Positions 44,061-51,883 of a DNA stretch of 64,000 nucleotides are shown here, in pieces (the first letter of the stretch is position 1; each line of letters starts with the position of its first letter). The stretch comes from Achromobacter spanius (GTDB taxonomy: Bacteria; Pseudomonadota; Gammaproteobacteria; Burkholderiales; Burkholderiaceae_B). The notes under the pieces are model-generated. The model saw nothing but the letters and a program-made list of their open reading frames with translations. It ran no database searches and was not told where the DNA came from. Location: NCBI RefSeq assembly GCF_002812705.1, contig NZ_CP025030.1, positions 1,984,001 to 2,048,000 of the forward strand, given 5' to 3'. The translations under genes were made by a program, and so were the position numbers.

Positions 44061-45929
44061 ATGCCGCATTACCGTTCCCGCACATCGACCCACGGCCGCA
44101 ACATGGCCGGCGCCCGCGCCCTGTGGCGCGCCACTGGCATGAAGGACGGTGATTTCGGCAAGCCGATTATCGCGGTGGTGAACTCCTTCACGCAGTTCGT
44201 GCCGGGCCACGTACACCTGCGCGACCTGGGCGCCTTGGTCGCCAAGGAAATCGAAGCCGCCGGCGGCGTCGCCAAGGAATTCAACACGATCGCCGTCGAT
44301 GACGGCATCGCCATGGGCCACGGCGGCATGCTGTATTCGCTGCCGTCGCGCGAACTCATCGCCGACTCGGTCGAATACATGGTCAACGCGCATTGCGCCG
44401 ACGCCATGGTCTGCATTTCGAACTGCGACAAGATCACCCCGGGCATGCTGATGGCCGCCATGCGCCTGAACATTCCGGTCGTGTTCGTGTCCGGCGGCCC
44501 GATGGAAGCCGGCAAGGTCAAGTCGCCCACTGATGGCAAAGTCATCGCCAAGATCGACCTGATCGACGCCATGATCAAGGCCGCCGACCCGAAGGTGTCG
44601 GACGCCGAAGTCGCCGAAGTGGAACGCAGCGCCTGCCCGACGTGCGGCTCCTGTTCCGGCATGTTCACCGCCAACTCGATGAACTGCCTGACCGAAGCCA
44701 TCGGCCTGGCGCTGCCGGGCAACGGCACCATCGTGGCCACGCACGCATGGCGCAAGGGCTTGTTCGAGCAAGCCGGCCGCCTGGTCGTGGACCTGTGCCG
44801 CCGCTACTACGTGGAAGAAGACGAATCGGTCCTGCCGCGCAACATCGCCACCAAGAGCGCGTTCCAGAACGCGATGGCGCTGGACGTGGCCATGGGCGGC
44901 TCCACCAATACCGTGCTGCACTTGCTGGCCGCGGCGCAGGAAGCCGGCGTGGACTTCACCATGGCCGACATCGACCGCATTTCGCGCAAGGTGCCCTGCC
45001 TGTGCAAGGCGGCGCCCGCCACCGACAAGTACCACATTGAAGACGTGCACCGCGCGGGCGGCATCCTGGGCATCCTGGGTGAACTGGCGCGCGCCGATCT
45101 CCTGGACCTGTCTTGCGGCAACGTGCACAGCGGCACGCTGGGCAACGCCATCCAGCAGTGGGACGTGGCCGGCGACGCAAGCGAAGAAGCGCAGAAGTTC
45201 TATCGCGCGGCCCCCGGCGGCATCCCGACCACGGTCGCCTTCAGCCAGGACGCCACGTTCCTGACGCTGGACACGGACCGCAAGACGGGCTGCATCCGCA
45301 GCAAGGAAAGCGCTTATTCCAAGGACGGCGGCCTGGCCGTGCTGTACGGCAACCTGGCCGAGAAGGGCTGCATCGTCAAGACGGCCGGCGTGGACGAATC
45401 GCAATGGGTCTTCACGGGCCGCGCCCGCGTCTTCGAAAGCCAGGACGACGCCGTTGAAGGCATCCTGGGCGACAAGATCGTGGCGGGCGACGTGGTCGTG
45501 ATCCGCTACGAAGGCCCCAAGGGCGGCCCGGGCATGCAGGAAATGCTGTATCCCACGTCGTACCTGAAGTCCAAGGGCCTGGGCAAGACCTGCGCGCTCT
45601 TCACCGATGGCCGCTTTTCGGGCGGCTCGTCGGGCCTGGTGATCGGCCACGCCTCGCCGGAAGCGGCCGAGGGCGGCACGATCGGCCTGGTGGAAGAGGG
45701 TGACGTCATCGAGATCGACATCCCGAACCGCAAGATGCACCTGGCCGTGTCCGACGAAGAACTGGCTCGCCGCCGCGCCGCGATGGATGCGCGCGTCGAT
45801 GGCTGGGAGCCCGTCGGGCGCGAACGTGTCGTGTCGCAAGCCTTGCAGGCTTATGCGGCGTTGGCCACGTCTGCCGATCGCGGCGCGGTGCGTGATCTGT
45901 CGCAGTTGAAGCAGAAAGCCAAGCGTTGA
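44061..45929 (+). CDS. ilvD: Dihydroxy-acid dehydratase
   Basis: 622 residues. Fe-S enzyme of branched-chain amino acid synthesis, third step. The [12 protein letters not shown] and [12 protein letters not shown] cysteine motifs, [10 protein letters not shown] and the C-terminal [20 protein letters not shown] are present. Followed by a strong terminator. Transcribed alone here. Confidence 0.97.
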   Translation: MPHYRSRTSTHGRNMAGARALWRATGMKDGDFGKPIIAVVNSFTQFVPGHVHLRDLGALVAKEIEAAGGVAKEFNTIAVDDGIAMGHGGMLYSLPSRELIADSVEYMVNAHCADAMVCISNCDKITPGMLMAAMRLNIPVVFVSGGPMEAGKVKSPTDGKVIAKIDLIDAMIKAADPKVSDAEVAEVERSACPTCGSCSGMFTANSMNCLTEAIGLALPGNGTIVATHAWRKGLFEQAGRLVVDLCRRYYVEEDESVLPRNIATKSAFQNAMALDVAMGGSTNTVLHLLAAAQEAGVDFTMADIDRISRKVPCLCKAAPATDKYHIEDVHRAGGILGILGELARADLLDLSCGNVHSGTLGNAIQQWDVAGDASEEAQKFYRAAPGGIPTTVAFSQDATFLTLDTDRKTGCIRSKESAYSKDGGLAVLYGNLAEKGCIVKTAGVDESQWVFTGRARVFESQDDAVEGILGDKIVAGDVVVIRYEGPKGGPGMQEMLYPTSYLKSKGLGKTCALFTDGRFSGGSSGLVIGHASPEAAEGGTIGLVEEGDVIEIDIPNRKMHLAVSDEELARRRAAMDARVDGWEPVGRERVVSQALQAYAALATSADRGAVRDLSQLKQKAKR

Positions 45930-45952
45930 TCGGGCTTGGTTGATGCAGGAAG

Positions 45953-45980
45953 CGGCGCCCTTTTGGGGCGCCGTTTTTTT
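45953..45980 (+). terminator. Rho-independent terminator after ilvD
   Basis: CGGCGCCC and GGGCGCCG form an 8-bp stem followed by eight T, 23 bp after the ilvD stop codon. Confidence 0.9.
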
Positions 45981-46017
45981 TGGGCTGGTGCGGCGTCAGC
46001 GTTGATGCGGGATGCCG

Positions 46018-46056
46018 CTGCGGGGTATTGCTACGGGGTACTGCTACGGGGTACTG
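46018..46056. repeat. Three tandem 13-bp repeats
   Basis: 46018-46030, 46031-46043 and 46044-46056 follow CTACGGGGTACTG, the last two identical. They are in the leader of the LysR gene at 46120. Confidence 0.8.
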
Positions 46057-46119
46057 CATTAAAGCTGTAAATTCCCTGTACAGCAGATAGGCTGTTTTTC
46101 AAGCGCAAGGACGCTTCAT

Positions 46120-47001
46120 ATGGCTTTGAATTCCGACGCATTGCGCGTGTTCCTGGGGGTGGTGGATGCCGGGTCGCTTAGCGCCGCCGCCGAACTCCTG
46201 GGCCAGACCGCATCAGGTGTCAGCCGCGCGCTGTCGCGGCTGGAAGAGGATCTTGGCGTGATGCTGCTGAACCGCACCACAAGGCGTATGGAGCTGACGG
46301 AAGAGGGCGCGCATTTCCTGCCCAAGGCGCGGCAGATCGTGGCGTCCTTGGAAGAAGCCGAAGAGTGCATGCGCATGGTGCATCAGCGGCCGGCGGGACG
46401 CTTGCGGGTGGACGCGTCGGTGCCGGTGATGCTGCATTGCGTGGTGCCGCACGTGGGGGAATTCCGGCGCGAGTATCCCGAGATTTCGCTGGAGCTGACC
46501 AGCAACGACCGCATCGTGGATTTGATAGAGCACCGTACAGATATCGCGATCCGCATGGGTCCGCTGACGGATTCCACGCTGCACGCGCGCGTTCTGCGGC
46601 CGTCGCCGCGTTGGATGATGGCCAGCCCTGACTACATCGCCCGGCATGGGGCGCCGGAAACGGTGGAGGACCTGGCCAAGCATGAGGTGCTGGGCTTCAC
46701 ACAGCCTGAAAGCCTGAACCTGTGGCCGCTGAAGCACGCGGGCGGGTCAAGTTATCAGGCGACGCCGACCTTGGCGACGTCAAGCGGCGAGACGCAGCGG
46801 CAGTTGGCGTTGCGCGGCGTGGGCATCGCGTGTTTGTCCGACTTTGTGGTGCGTGAGGATATTGCGGCGGGACGCTTGGTGAAGGTGATGGAAGGGGTGT
46901 ACAGCGATCAGCTGCAGCCGATGCACGCGGTGTACCACCGCAACACGCAGCTGTCGCGGCGGATTGCGTGTTTTTTGGATTTTTTTGCGGGGCGGGTGTG
47001 A
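46120..47001 (+). CDS. LysR-family transcriptional regulator
   Basis: 293 residues. The HTH runs from LRVFLGVVDAGSLSAAAELL to SRALSRLEEDLGVMLLNRTT; the effector domain follows. AAGGACG precedes the ATG. An 8-bp CTGTACAG palindrome (46076-46083) lies upstream. The TGA stop codon (46999-47001) overlaps the first base of a GATGGGTTGCGCGCG hairpin repeat. No divergent neighbour, so the target is unknown. Confidence 0.93.
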   Translation: MALNSDALRVFLGVVDAGSLSAAAELLGQTASGVSRALSRLEEDLGVMLLNRTTRRMELTEEGAHFLPKARQIVASLEEAEECMRMVHQRPAGRLRVDASVPVMLHCVVPHVGEFRREYPEISLELTSNDRIVDLIEHRTDIAIRMGPLTDSTLHARVLRPSPRWMMASPDYIARHGAPETVEDLAKHEVLGFTQPESLNLWPLKHAGGSSYQATPTLATSSGETQRQLALRGVGIACLSDFVVREDIAAGRLVKVMEGVYSDQLQPMHAVYHRNTQLSRRIACFLDFFAGRV

Positions 47002-47133
47002 TGGGTTGCGCGCGATAGATGTTCGCGTGCTTTTGACGGTGATGTCGCGCTTCACCCATCCTACGTGGACCGGTCATTTGTAGGATGGGTGAAGCGCGCG
47101 TGGCGCGTCACCAATGGGCTAATGGTGATCGCG
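46999..47133. repeat. Two hairpin-repeat copies, the second split by the IS481 element
   Basis: Copy one (47000-47065) reads GATGGGTTGCGCGCG ... TTCACCCATCCTACG. Copy two starts GTAGGATGGGTGAAGCGCG at 47080, is interrupted by the IS element at 47133, and resumes at 48419 with ATCGCGCGTAACCCATCA. Confidence 0.85.
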
Positions 47134-48418
47134 TGTATGGACCGGGGACATGGGTGACACATGTTCGGGGACATGGGTAACACATAGGTTTTTATCCTAT
47201 TGGCGTGCTCTGAGGTCGATCTGTTGAACAATTTTGTACAGGAAGACGACATCAAGCACGCCGTCTTGCGAGGAGGGTCTGACCGCGACAGGCAGACCCG
47301 CCATTCCCTCTCCGACGAAGACGACGCGTCCGTTCACAATGATCTGCCCTTTGGTCCTGACCTTGAGCACTCGATCGCCCGGCTCGTATTCGATCGGAGG
47401 CAACGAGGCAGGATAGCGACGAGGGCTAGGTCTATATCTCGACAGGGGCGGCATCTGCCCCAACGCCTGGTGGGGCCGGACGTGGTTGTACTGTTCACGC
47501 CACTGATCCATGGCTTGCTGGCAGTCCAGCAGACTGCTAAACCCCCGGGCCTGGATCAACTCGCGCTTGAGCGTTCGATGCAGGCGTTCTAGCTTGCCTT
47601 GGGTTTGCGGGTGGCGAGGGCGACTGTGGCTGATACGCACACCCAGCCGCATGAGCCAAACCTCCAGGCCTGTCAGCCCCAGGCCGCGCACCGATGCCCA
47701 GGATGGGCCGTTGTCCGCGGTGATCCGTTCGGGCAATCCGTAACGGCGAAATACGGCCTTCAGGTGCTGCTGCACGGTTTTGCTGCGCTCATCGCCACAA
47801 GCCTGGATGCACAGGGCGTAGCGTGAGTGATCGTCCAATAGCGTCAGCGGATGGCACCGTCCCTGACGCGCGTCGGTCAGGGCAAAGTGCCCCTTGAAGT
47901 CCATCTGCCACAACAGGTTTGGCGCCTCATGCTCAAAGCGCTGGTTCGCCAGCCCGGCGTTCGAGTCCTCGCCTTGGACCCGATAGCCATGTCGTCGCAA
48001 AATTGCCGAGATGGTACTGGGCGCGGGCGCCGTAGTCGGCCCAAGCAGCGCCCGCAACTTGCGAGGCCCCCAGTACGGGTAACGCTTGTGCAGGTCGATC
48101 ACCTGCGCTTCGATTTGCTCACACGTGCGCCCAGGACTATTGCCTGGCCTGCGAGACAGATCTTGCAACCCAGCCTGGCCGTTCTGCTCGTAGCGGCCCA
48201 ACCACTTGTATGCGGTCTTGGCGCTGATATCGAAACGCCGGCAAAGCTCCCGCACATTGCTGCCCGGTTGCAGGGCAAGCTGAACGAACTCCATTCGGCA
48301 GGACATAAGGCTTGACTCCTTCCACGGCATCGCTCGCTCCTAAAAACGACCATACCGTGATGCTAGAAGTGTTACCTATGTCCCCGAACACCCGTTACCC
48401 ATGTCCCCGGGCCATACA
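47134..48418. mobile_element. IS481-family insertion sequence
   Basis: 1285 bp. The ends are inverted repeats: TGTATGG then ACCGGGGACATGGGTGACA on the left (47134 on) and the near complement on the right (ending CCATACA, 48418), with good matching over about 45 bp. The two flanks are a 6-bp direct duplication ATCGCG (47128-47133 and 48419-48424), the target-site duplication. One transposase gene is inside. The element interrupts a hairpin repeat, so it inserted after that repeat was in place. It appears intact. Confidence 0.88.
47197..48330 (-). CDS. IS481-family DDE transposase
   Basis: 377 residues. An N-terminal helix-turn-helix (CRRFDISAKTAYKWLGRYEQ) precedes the integrase core: WQMDFKGHF (first Asp), ITADNGPSWAS (second Asp) and TQGKLERLHRTLKRE (Glu), the DDE triad. 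The WHNHYNHVRPHQ-like QYNHVRPHQALG segment is typical. It is uninterrupted, so the element may still be active. Confidence 0.93.
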   Translation of the reverse strand: MPWKESSLMSCRMEFVQLALQPGSNVRELCRRFDISAKTAYKWLGRYEQNGQAGLQDLSRRPGNSPGRTCEQIEAQVIDLHKRYPYWGPRKLRALLGPTTAPAPSTISAILRRHGYRVQGEDSNAGLANQRFEHEAPNLLWQMDFKGHFALTDARQGRCHPLTLLDDHSRYALCIQACGDERSKTVQQHLKAVFRRYGLPERITADNGPSWASVRGLGLTGLEVWLMRLGVRISHSRPRHPQTQGKLERLHRTLKRELIQARGFSSLLDCQQAMDQWREQYNHVRPHQALGQMPPLSRYRPSPRRYPASLPPIEYEPGDRVLKVRTKGQIIVNGRVVFVGEGMAGLPVAVRPSSQDGVLDVVFLYKIVQQIDLRARQ

Positions 48419-48443
48419 ATCGCGCGTAACCCATCATGCAGCG

Positions 48444-49913
48444 TTACCCATGCAACGCCCGCCCAAAGGCGCTTAACACCGATTCATGCAGCGTTTCCGA
48501 CAAGGTCGGATGCGCGAAGACGGTGTGCATCAGATCTTCCTCGGTCGCTTCCAATGAGGCTGCCACGCCGTACCCCGTGATCAACTCGGACGCTTCCGGG
48601 TGAATGATGTGCGCGCCCAGCAATTCTCCTGATTTTGCGTCGAACACGGTCTTCACCAGGCCTTGGTCTTCGCCCATGGCGATGGCCTTGCCGTTGCCCG
48701 CGAAGCTGAATTTGCCGACGCGGATCTCGCTGCCGTGCGCCTTTGCGTGATCGCGCGCGCGGGCTTCCGTCATGCCGATGCTGGCCACTTGTGGGTACGA
48801 ATAGGTGCAGGCGGGAATGCGCAAGGGGTCGATGGCGTGCACGATGTTGCCGGCGATGGCTTCCACGCACAGCACGCCTTCGTGGCTGGCCTTGTGGGCA
48901 AGCCAGGGTGCGCCGGCCACGTCGCCGATGGCGTAGACGCCGGGCTCGGCGGTGCGGCAAAAACCATCGGTGACGATGTGGGTTTTCTCGACCTTTACGC
49001 GTGTTTTCTCCAGCCCCAGGTTTTCGACATTGCCGACGATGCCGGCCGCGACGATGACGCGGTCTACCTCAAGGTCTGTCTTCTTGCCTTGCTGTTCCAG
49101 CGTGACCTTGACGCCCGTGTCGGTCAACGCAGACGCCGTGACGGCGCATTGCGTCATGACGCGGATGCCTTGCTTTTCAAACGCCTTGCGTGCCAACTGC
49201 GAGATCTCCGCGTCTTCTTGCGGCAGGATTTCGGGCGTCATGTCGATCAGCGTGACTTCAGACCCGATAGCACGGTAGAAGCTGGCGAACTCGGCGCCGA
49301 TGGCACCTGCACCCACCACCAGCAAGGACTTTGGGATGCGGTCCGGCATCAAGGCCTGGCGATAGGCCCAGATGCGTTCGCCAACCGGTAACGCGGGCAG
49401 TTCGCGGGCGCGTGCGCCGGTCGCCAGAATGATGTGCTTGGCCGTCAGCGTGGTGCCGTCGTTGATAGACCGTTTGCTCGCCAGCGTCGTGCTGTCGTCG
49501 ATCGATTGTTTGCCCGCCGGCGTGGCGCCGTTATCGAGCGACAGCTTGCCCGCGCCCGCCAACGTGGCCGTGGCGGCAAACACCGTCACGCCGTTCTTCT
49601 TCACCAAGTGCGCAACGCCCTGGCCTAGCCGGCCCGCCACCTTGCGTGACCGCGCCACCATGGCGGCCAGGTCGGCGCGCGCTTCGCTTGAGCCTGTCAC
49701 GCCGTAGTGCGAGGCTTCCTGGCAGGCGCGCAGCACCGTCGCGCTGTGCAGCAACGCCTTGGTGGGGATGCAGCCCCAGTTCAGGCAGATGCCGCCGAGC
49801 TCCGCGCGTTCCACCAGCGCCACCGACATGCCCAACTGCGCGGCGCGGATGGCGGCCACGTAGCCACCGGGGCCGCCGCCCACGACGATCAGGTCAAACT
49901 CGGTCTTCGTCAT
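48444..49913 (-). CDS. lpdA: Dihydrolipoamide dehydrogenase (E3), with tandem 12-residue repeats
   Basis: 489 residues from the ATG at 49911-49913. Reoxidises dihydrolipoyl groups on E2. FAD-binding IVVGGGPGGYVAAIRAAQLG, redox-active GGICLNWGCIPTK (Cys43/Cys48) and C-terminal VFAHPTLSETLHESVL are intact. Between GAGK (about 122) and TAKHIILATGARAREL sits an insertion of three 12-residue tandem repeats (residues 122-133, 134-145, 146-157), produced by 36-bp DNA repeats (49444-49551). Last gene of the dehydrogenase operon. Confidence 0.93.
   Translation of the reverse strand: MTKTEFDLIVVGGGPGGYVAAIRAAQLGMSVALVERAELGGICLNWGCIPTKALLHSATVLRACQEASHYGVTGSSEARADLAAMVARSRKVAGRLGQGVAHLVKKNGVTVFAATATLAGAGKLSLDNGATPAGKQSIDDSTTLASKRSINDGTTLTAKHIILATGARARELPALPVGERIWAYRQALMPDRIPKSLLVVGAGAIGAEFASFYRAIGSEVTLIDMTPEILPQEDAEISQLARKAFEKQGIRVMTQCAVTASALTDTGVKVTLEQQGKKTDLEVDRVIVAAGIVGNVENLGLEKTRVKVEKTHIVTDGFCRTAEPGVYAIGDVAGAPWLAHKASHEGVLCVEAIAGNIVHAIDPLRIPACTYSYPQVASIGMTEARARDHAKAHGSEIRVGKFSFAGNGKAIAMGEDQGLVKTVFDAKSGELLGAHIIHPEASELITGYGVAASLEATEEDLMHTVFAHPTLSETLHESVLSAFGRALHG
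49444..49551. repeat. Three in-frame 36-bp tandem repeats inside lpdA
   Basis: Units 49444-49479, 49480-49515 and 49516-49551 on the plus strand code on the minus strand for GKLSLDNGATPA, GKQSIDDSTTLA and SKRSINDGTTLT. They keep frame, so the protein is intact. Confidence 0.85.
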
Positions 49914-49921
49914 TGCGGCGG

Positions 49922-50049
49922 GCCTCACAGCAGAAAATCCGCGTCAGTCTTCGTCATCGTGGGCCTCACAGCAGCATCCGCATCGTTCTTCGTCATCGTG
50001 GGCCTCACAGAAGCATCCGCATCGGTCTTCGTCATCACAAGCCTCACAG
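49922..50049. repeat. Tandem repeats of 39-41 bp at the E2-lpdA junction
   Basis: The block GCCTCACAGCAG ... TCTTCGTCAT recurs with starts at 49922, 49963, 50002 and 50041. On the minus strand each unit reproduces the end of the E2 gene (CTGCTGTGA) and the start of lpdA (ATGACGAAGACC). Confidence 0.85.
49925..50035 (-). CDS. Possible 36-residue repeat-born small ORF
   Basis: On the minus strand the duplicated junction has an in-frame ORF starting at 50033-50035 with MTKTDADASVRP, then MTKNDADAAVRP and MTKTDADFLL before a TGA 11 bp ahead of the lpdA ATG. It is a by-product of 39-bp (13-codon) duplications of the lpdA start and E2 end. It may only keep ribosomes flowing from E2 to lpdA; nothing shows that the peptide matters. 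Confidence 0.35.
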   Translation of the reverse strand: MTKTDADASVRPTMTKNDADAAVRPTMTKTDADFLL

Positions 50050-51384
50050 CAGAATCCGTACGGGGTTTTCGATCAGCGTGCGAAAGGCCGCCAGCCAGCG
50101 TGCGCCGACGGCGCCGTCCACCGCGCGGTGGTCGGCGGACAGGGTCACCGTCATGACGGTGGCCGCCACCAGCTCACCGTTCTCGCCCACCACGGGGCGG
50201 CGTTCGGCCGCGCCCACGGCCAGGATGGCGGCCTGCGGCGGGTTGATGATGGCGGCGAACTGGGTGATGCCGTACATGCCCAGGTTGCTGACAGTCAGCG
50301 AGCCGCCCGTGAATTCCTCGGGCTTCAAGCGGTTGATCTTGGCGCGGCCGGCCAGCTCGACGATTTCGGCGGCGATGGCGGACAGCGGCTTCACGTCGGC
50401 ATCACGCACGATGGGCGTGACCAGGCCGCCGTCAGTGGCGACGGCGACCGAGATGTCGGCGCCCGCGTGGTATTCGATGGCGTCGTCATGCCAACTGACG
50501 TTCACTTCAGGCACTTCGCGCAGCGCCAGCGCGGCGGCGCGCACGATGAAGTCGTTGACCGACAGCTTCACCGCGCCGCCGTGATTGGCTTGCGACCGCA
50601 GCGCCAGCAGCGCGTCCATCTTGCAGTCCACCGACAGGTAGAAATGCGGCACGTTCTGCTTGCTTTCCGTCAGGCGGCGGGCGATGGCGCGGCGCATGCC
50701 GGTGTGCGGCACGCGGCGGGCGGCCGGGCGGTTTGATGAGGCGAGGGCGGTGGTAGTGGCCAAACCGGATGCATCGGGCGCACGGTCGCGCGCGGCTTCG
50801 ACGTCGCGGCGCACGATGCGGCCATGCGGGCCGGTGCCTGTCACGCCCAGCAAGTTCACATGCCACTGCGCGGCCAGCCGGCGTGCCAAGGGACTGGCGA
50901 ACAGGCGTCCGCCGGGGACGGGAGTGTTGGAGGCAGGGGCAATGCCAGACGCGGACAGGGCGGGCGCGGCCGGCGATCCAGAAGTGGGCGACATTGCGCC
51001 TGGCGATCCGACAGCAGCTGACGCTGCGGCAGCCGGCGCTGCGGCAGCCGGCGCCGCAACTCTGGGTGCCGTGCTGCCCGGCGATCCCGCCGCCGCCCCG
51101 CCATGTTCCTCCAACAAGCGATCGATCGCCGATTCATCATCGCCGTCGGCCAACAACACACCAATCACCGTATTGATCGGCACCGACGTCGCGCCGGCCG
51201 GGATCACGATGCGGCCCAGCACGCCCGCGTGTTCAGCGTTGATTTCGACAATGGCCTTTTCGGTTTCGATTTCCGCCAGCGCGTCGCCGACGGCAACCGG
51301 GTCGCCTTCTTTCTTGAGCCACTGATGCAGGTTGCCGTCCGACGTATCGGCGGCAATTGAAGGGAGCTTGATAAGGTGAGCCAC
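50044..51384 (-). CDS. Dihydrolipoamide acyltransferase (E2)
   Basis: 446 residues from a GTG at 51382-51384 with AGGACG 8 bp ahead. N-terminal lipoyl domain with the lipoylated Lys43 in EIETEKAIVEI, a Pro/Ala-rich linker (about 95-150), an E1/E3-binding domain (FASPLARRLAAQWHVNLLGV) and the C-terminal catalytic domain with the TLSADHRAVDGAVGA active-site histidine. It belongs to the E2 of a 2-oxoacid dehydrogenase, perhaps acetoin-type. The 10-bp gap to the VOC gene puts it in the operon. Confidence 0.93.
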   Translation of the reverse strand: MAHLIKLPSIAADTSDGNLHQWLKKEGDPVAVGDALAEIETEKAIVEINAEHAGVLGRIVIPAGATSVPINTVIGVLLADGDDESAIDRLLEEHGGAAAGSPGSTAPRVAAPAAAAPAAAASAAVGSPGAMSPTSGSPAAPALSASGIAPASNTPVPGGRLFASPLARRLAAQWHVNLLGVTGTGPHGRIVRRDVEAARDRAPDASGLATTTALASSNRPAARRVPHTGMRRAIARRLTESKQNVPHFYLSVDCKMDALLALRSQANHGGAVKLSVNDFIVRAAALALREVPEVNVSWHDDAIEYHAGADISVAVATDGGLVTPIVRDADVKPLSAIAAEIVELAGRAKINRLKPEEFTGGSLTVSNLGMYGITQFAAIINPPQAAILAVGAAERRPVVGENGELVAATVMTVTLSADHRAVDGAVGARWLAAFRTLIENPVRILL

Positions 51385-51394
51385 GATGTTCGTC

Positions 51395-51883
51395 CTAGGT
51401 TGCGGCGGCGGCCAGGTCGGGCCGGTAGGCGGCGGGATCGTCGTATTCGACCAGTTCCAGCACGTTGCCTTCGGGGTCGCGGAAGAACGCCAGCCAGGTG
51501 CCGGGGCGCACTTCCATCGGCGCGGGCGCGCTGTCGAACACCACGCCGCGCGCTTGCAGCCCGCGCACCACGCCGGCCAGGTCACGCACGATGAAGGTCA
51601 GATAGGTGGCGCCCTGGCGGTCCAGGATGGCCGCGCCGCGCACGGCGGCGTCAGGCGCCACGCTGGGTTGCAGCAGCTTGATGCGTTCGCCGTAAGGCGT
51701 CTGCAAGCGCGCCACGTCGTAGCCATGCGCGGTCAGGCCGGTGGCGCGCGCCTTGTCGGCAGGCACGCTCACGCGGTTCACCAGCGTCAGGCCGACGACG
51801 TCCGTGTAGAACGCCAGCAACGCGTCCAGGTCCTGGCAGCAGATGCCGACTTCCATCGGCACGGTCATGTGCAGTGCGCTCAT
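51395..51883 (-). CDS. VOC/glyoxalase-family protein inside the dehydrogenase operon
   Basis: 162 residues from the ATG at 51881-51883, overlapping the E1 stop by ATGA. One VOC domain: VGICCQDLDALLAFYTDVVG at the start, LTFIVRDLAGVVRGLQARGV in the middle, FFRDPEGNVLELVEYD with the metal-ligand glutamate at the end. VOC enzymes act as lyases, isomerases or dioxygenases. Location between E1 and E2 is unusual; a role in making or clearing the substrate is inferred. Confidence 0.87.
   Translation of the reverse strand: MSALHMTVPMEVGICCQDLDALLAFYTDVVGLTLVNRVSVPADKARATGLTAHGYDVARLQTPYGERIKLLQPSVAPDAAVRGAAILDRQGATYLTFIVRDLAGVVRGLQARGVVFDSAPAPMEVRPGTWLAFFRDPEGNVLELVEYDDPAAYRPDLAAAAT

Noticed and set aside
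44019..45839. Minus-strand frame of 606 codons opposite ilvD
   Set aside because: It mirrors ilvD; no domain and a His/Gly/Arg-rich translation, so it is not a gene.
49444..49551. Frameshift or pseudogene in lpdA
   Set aside because: Repeats are multiples of three and the reading frame and both ends of the enzyme are intact.
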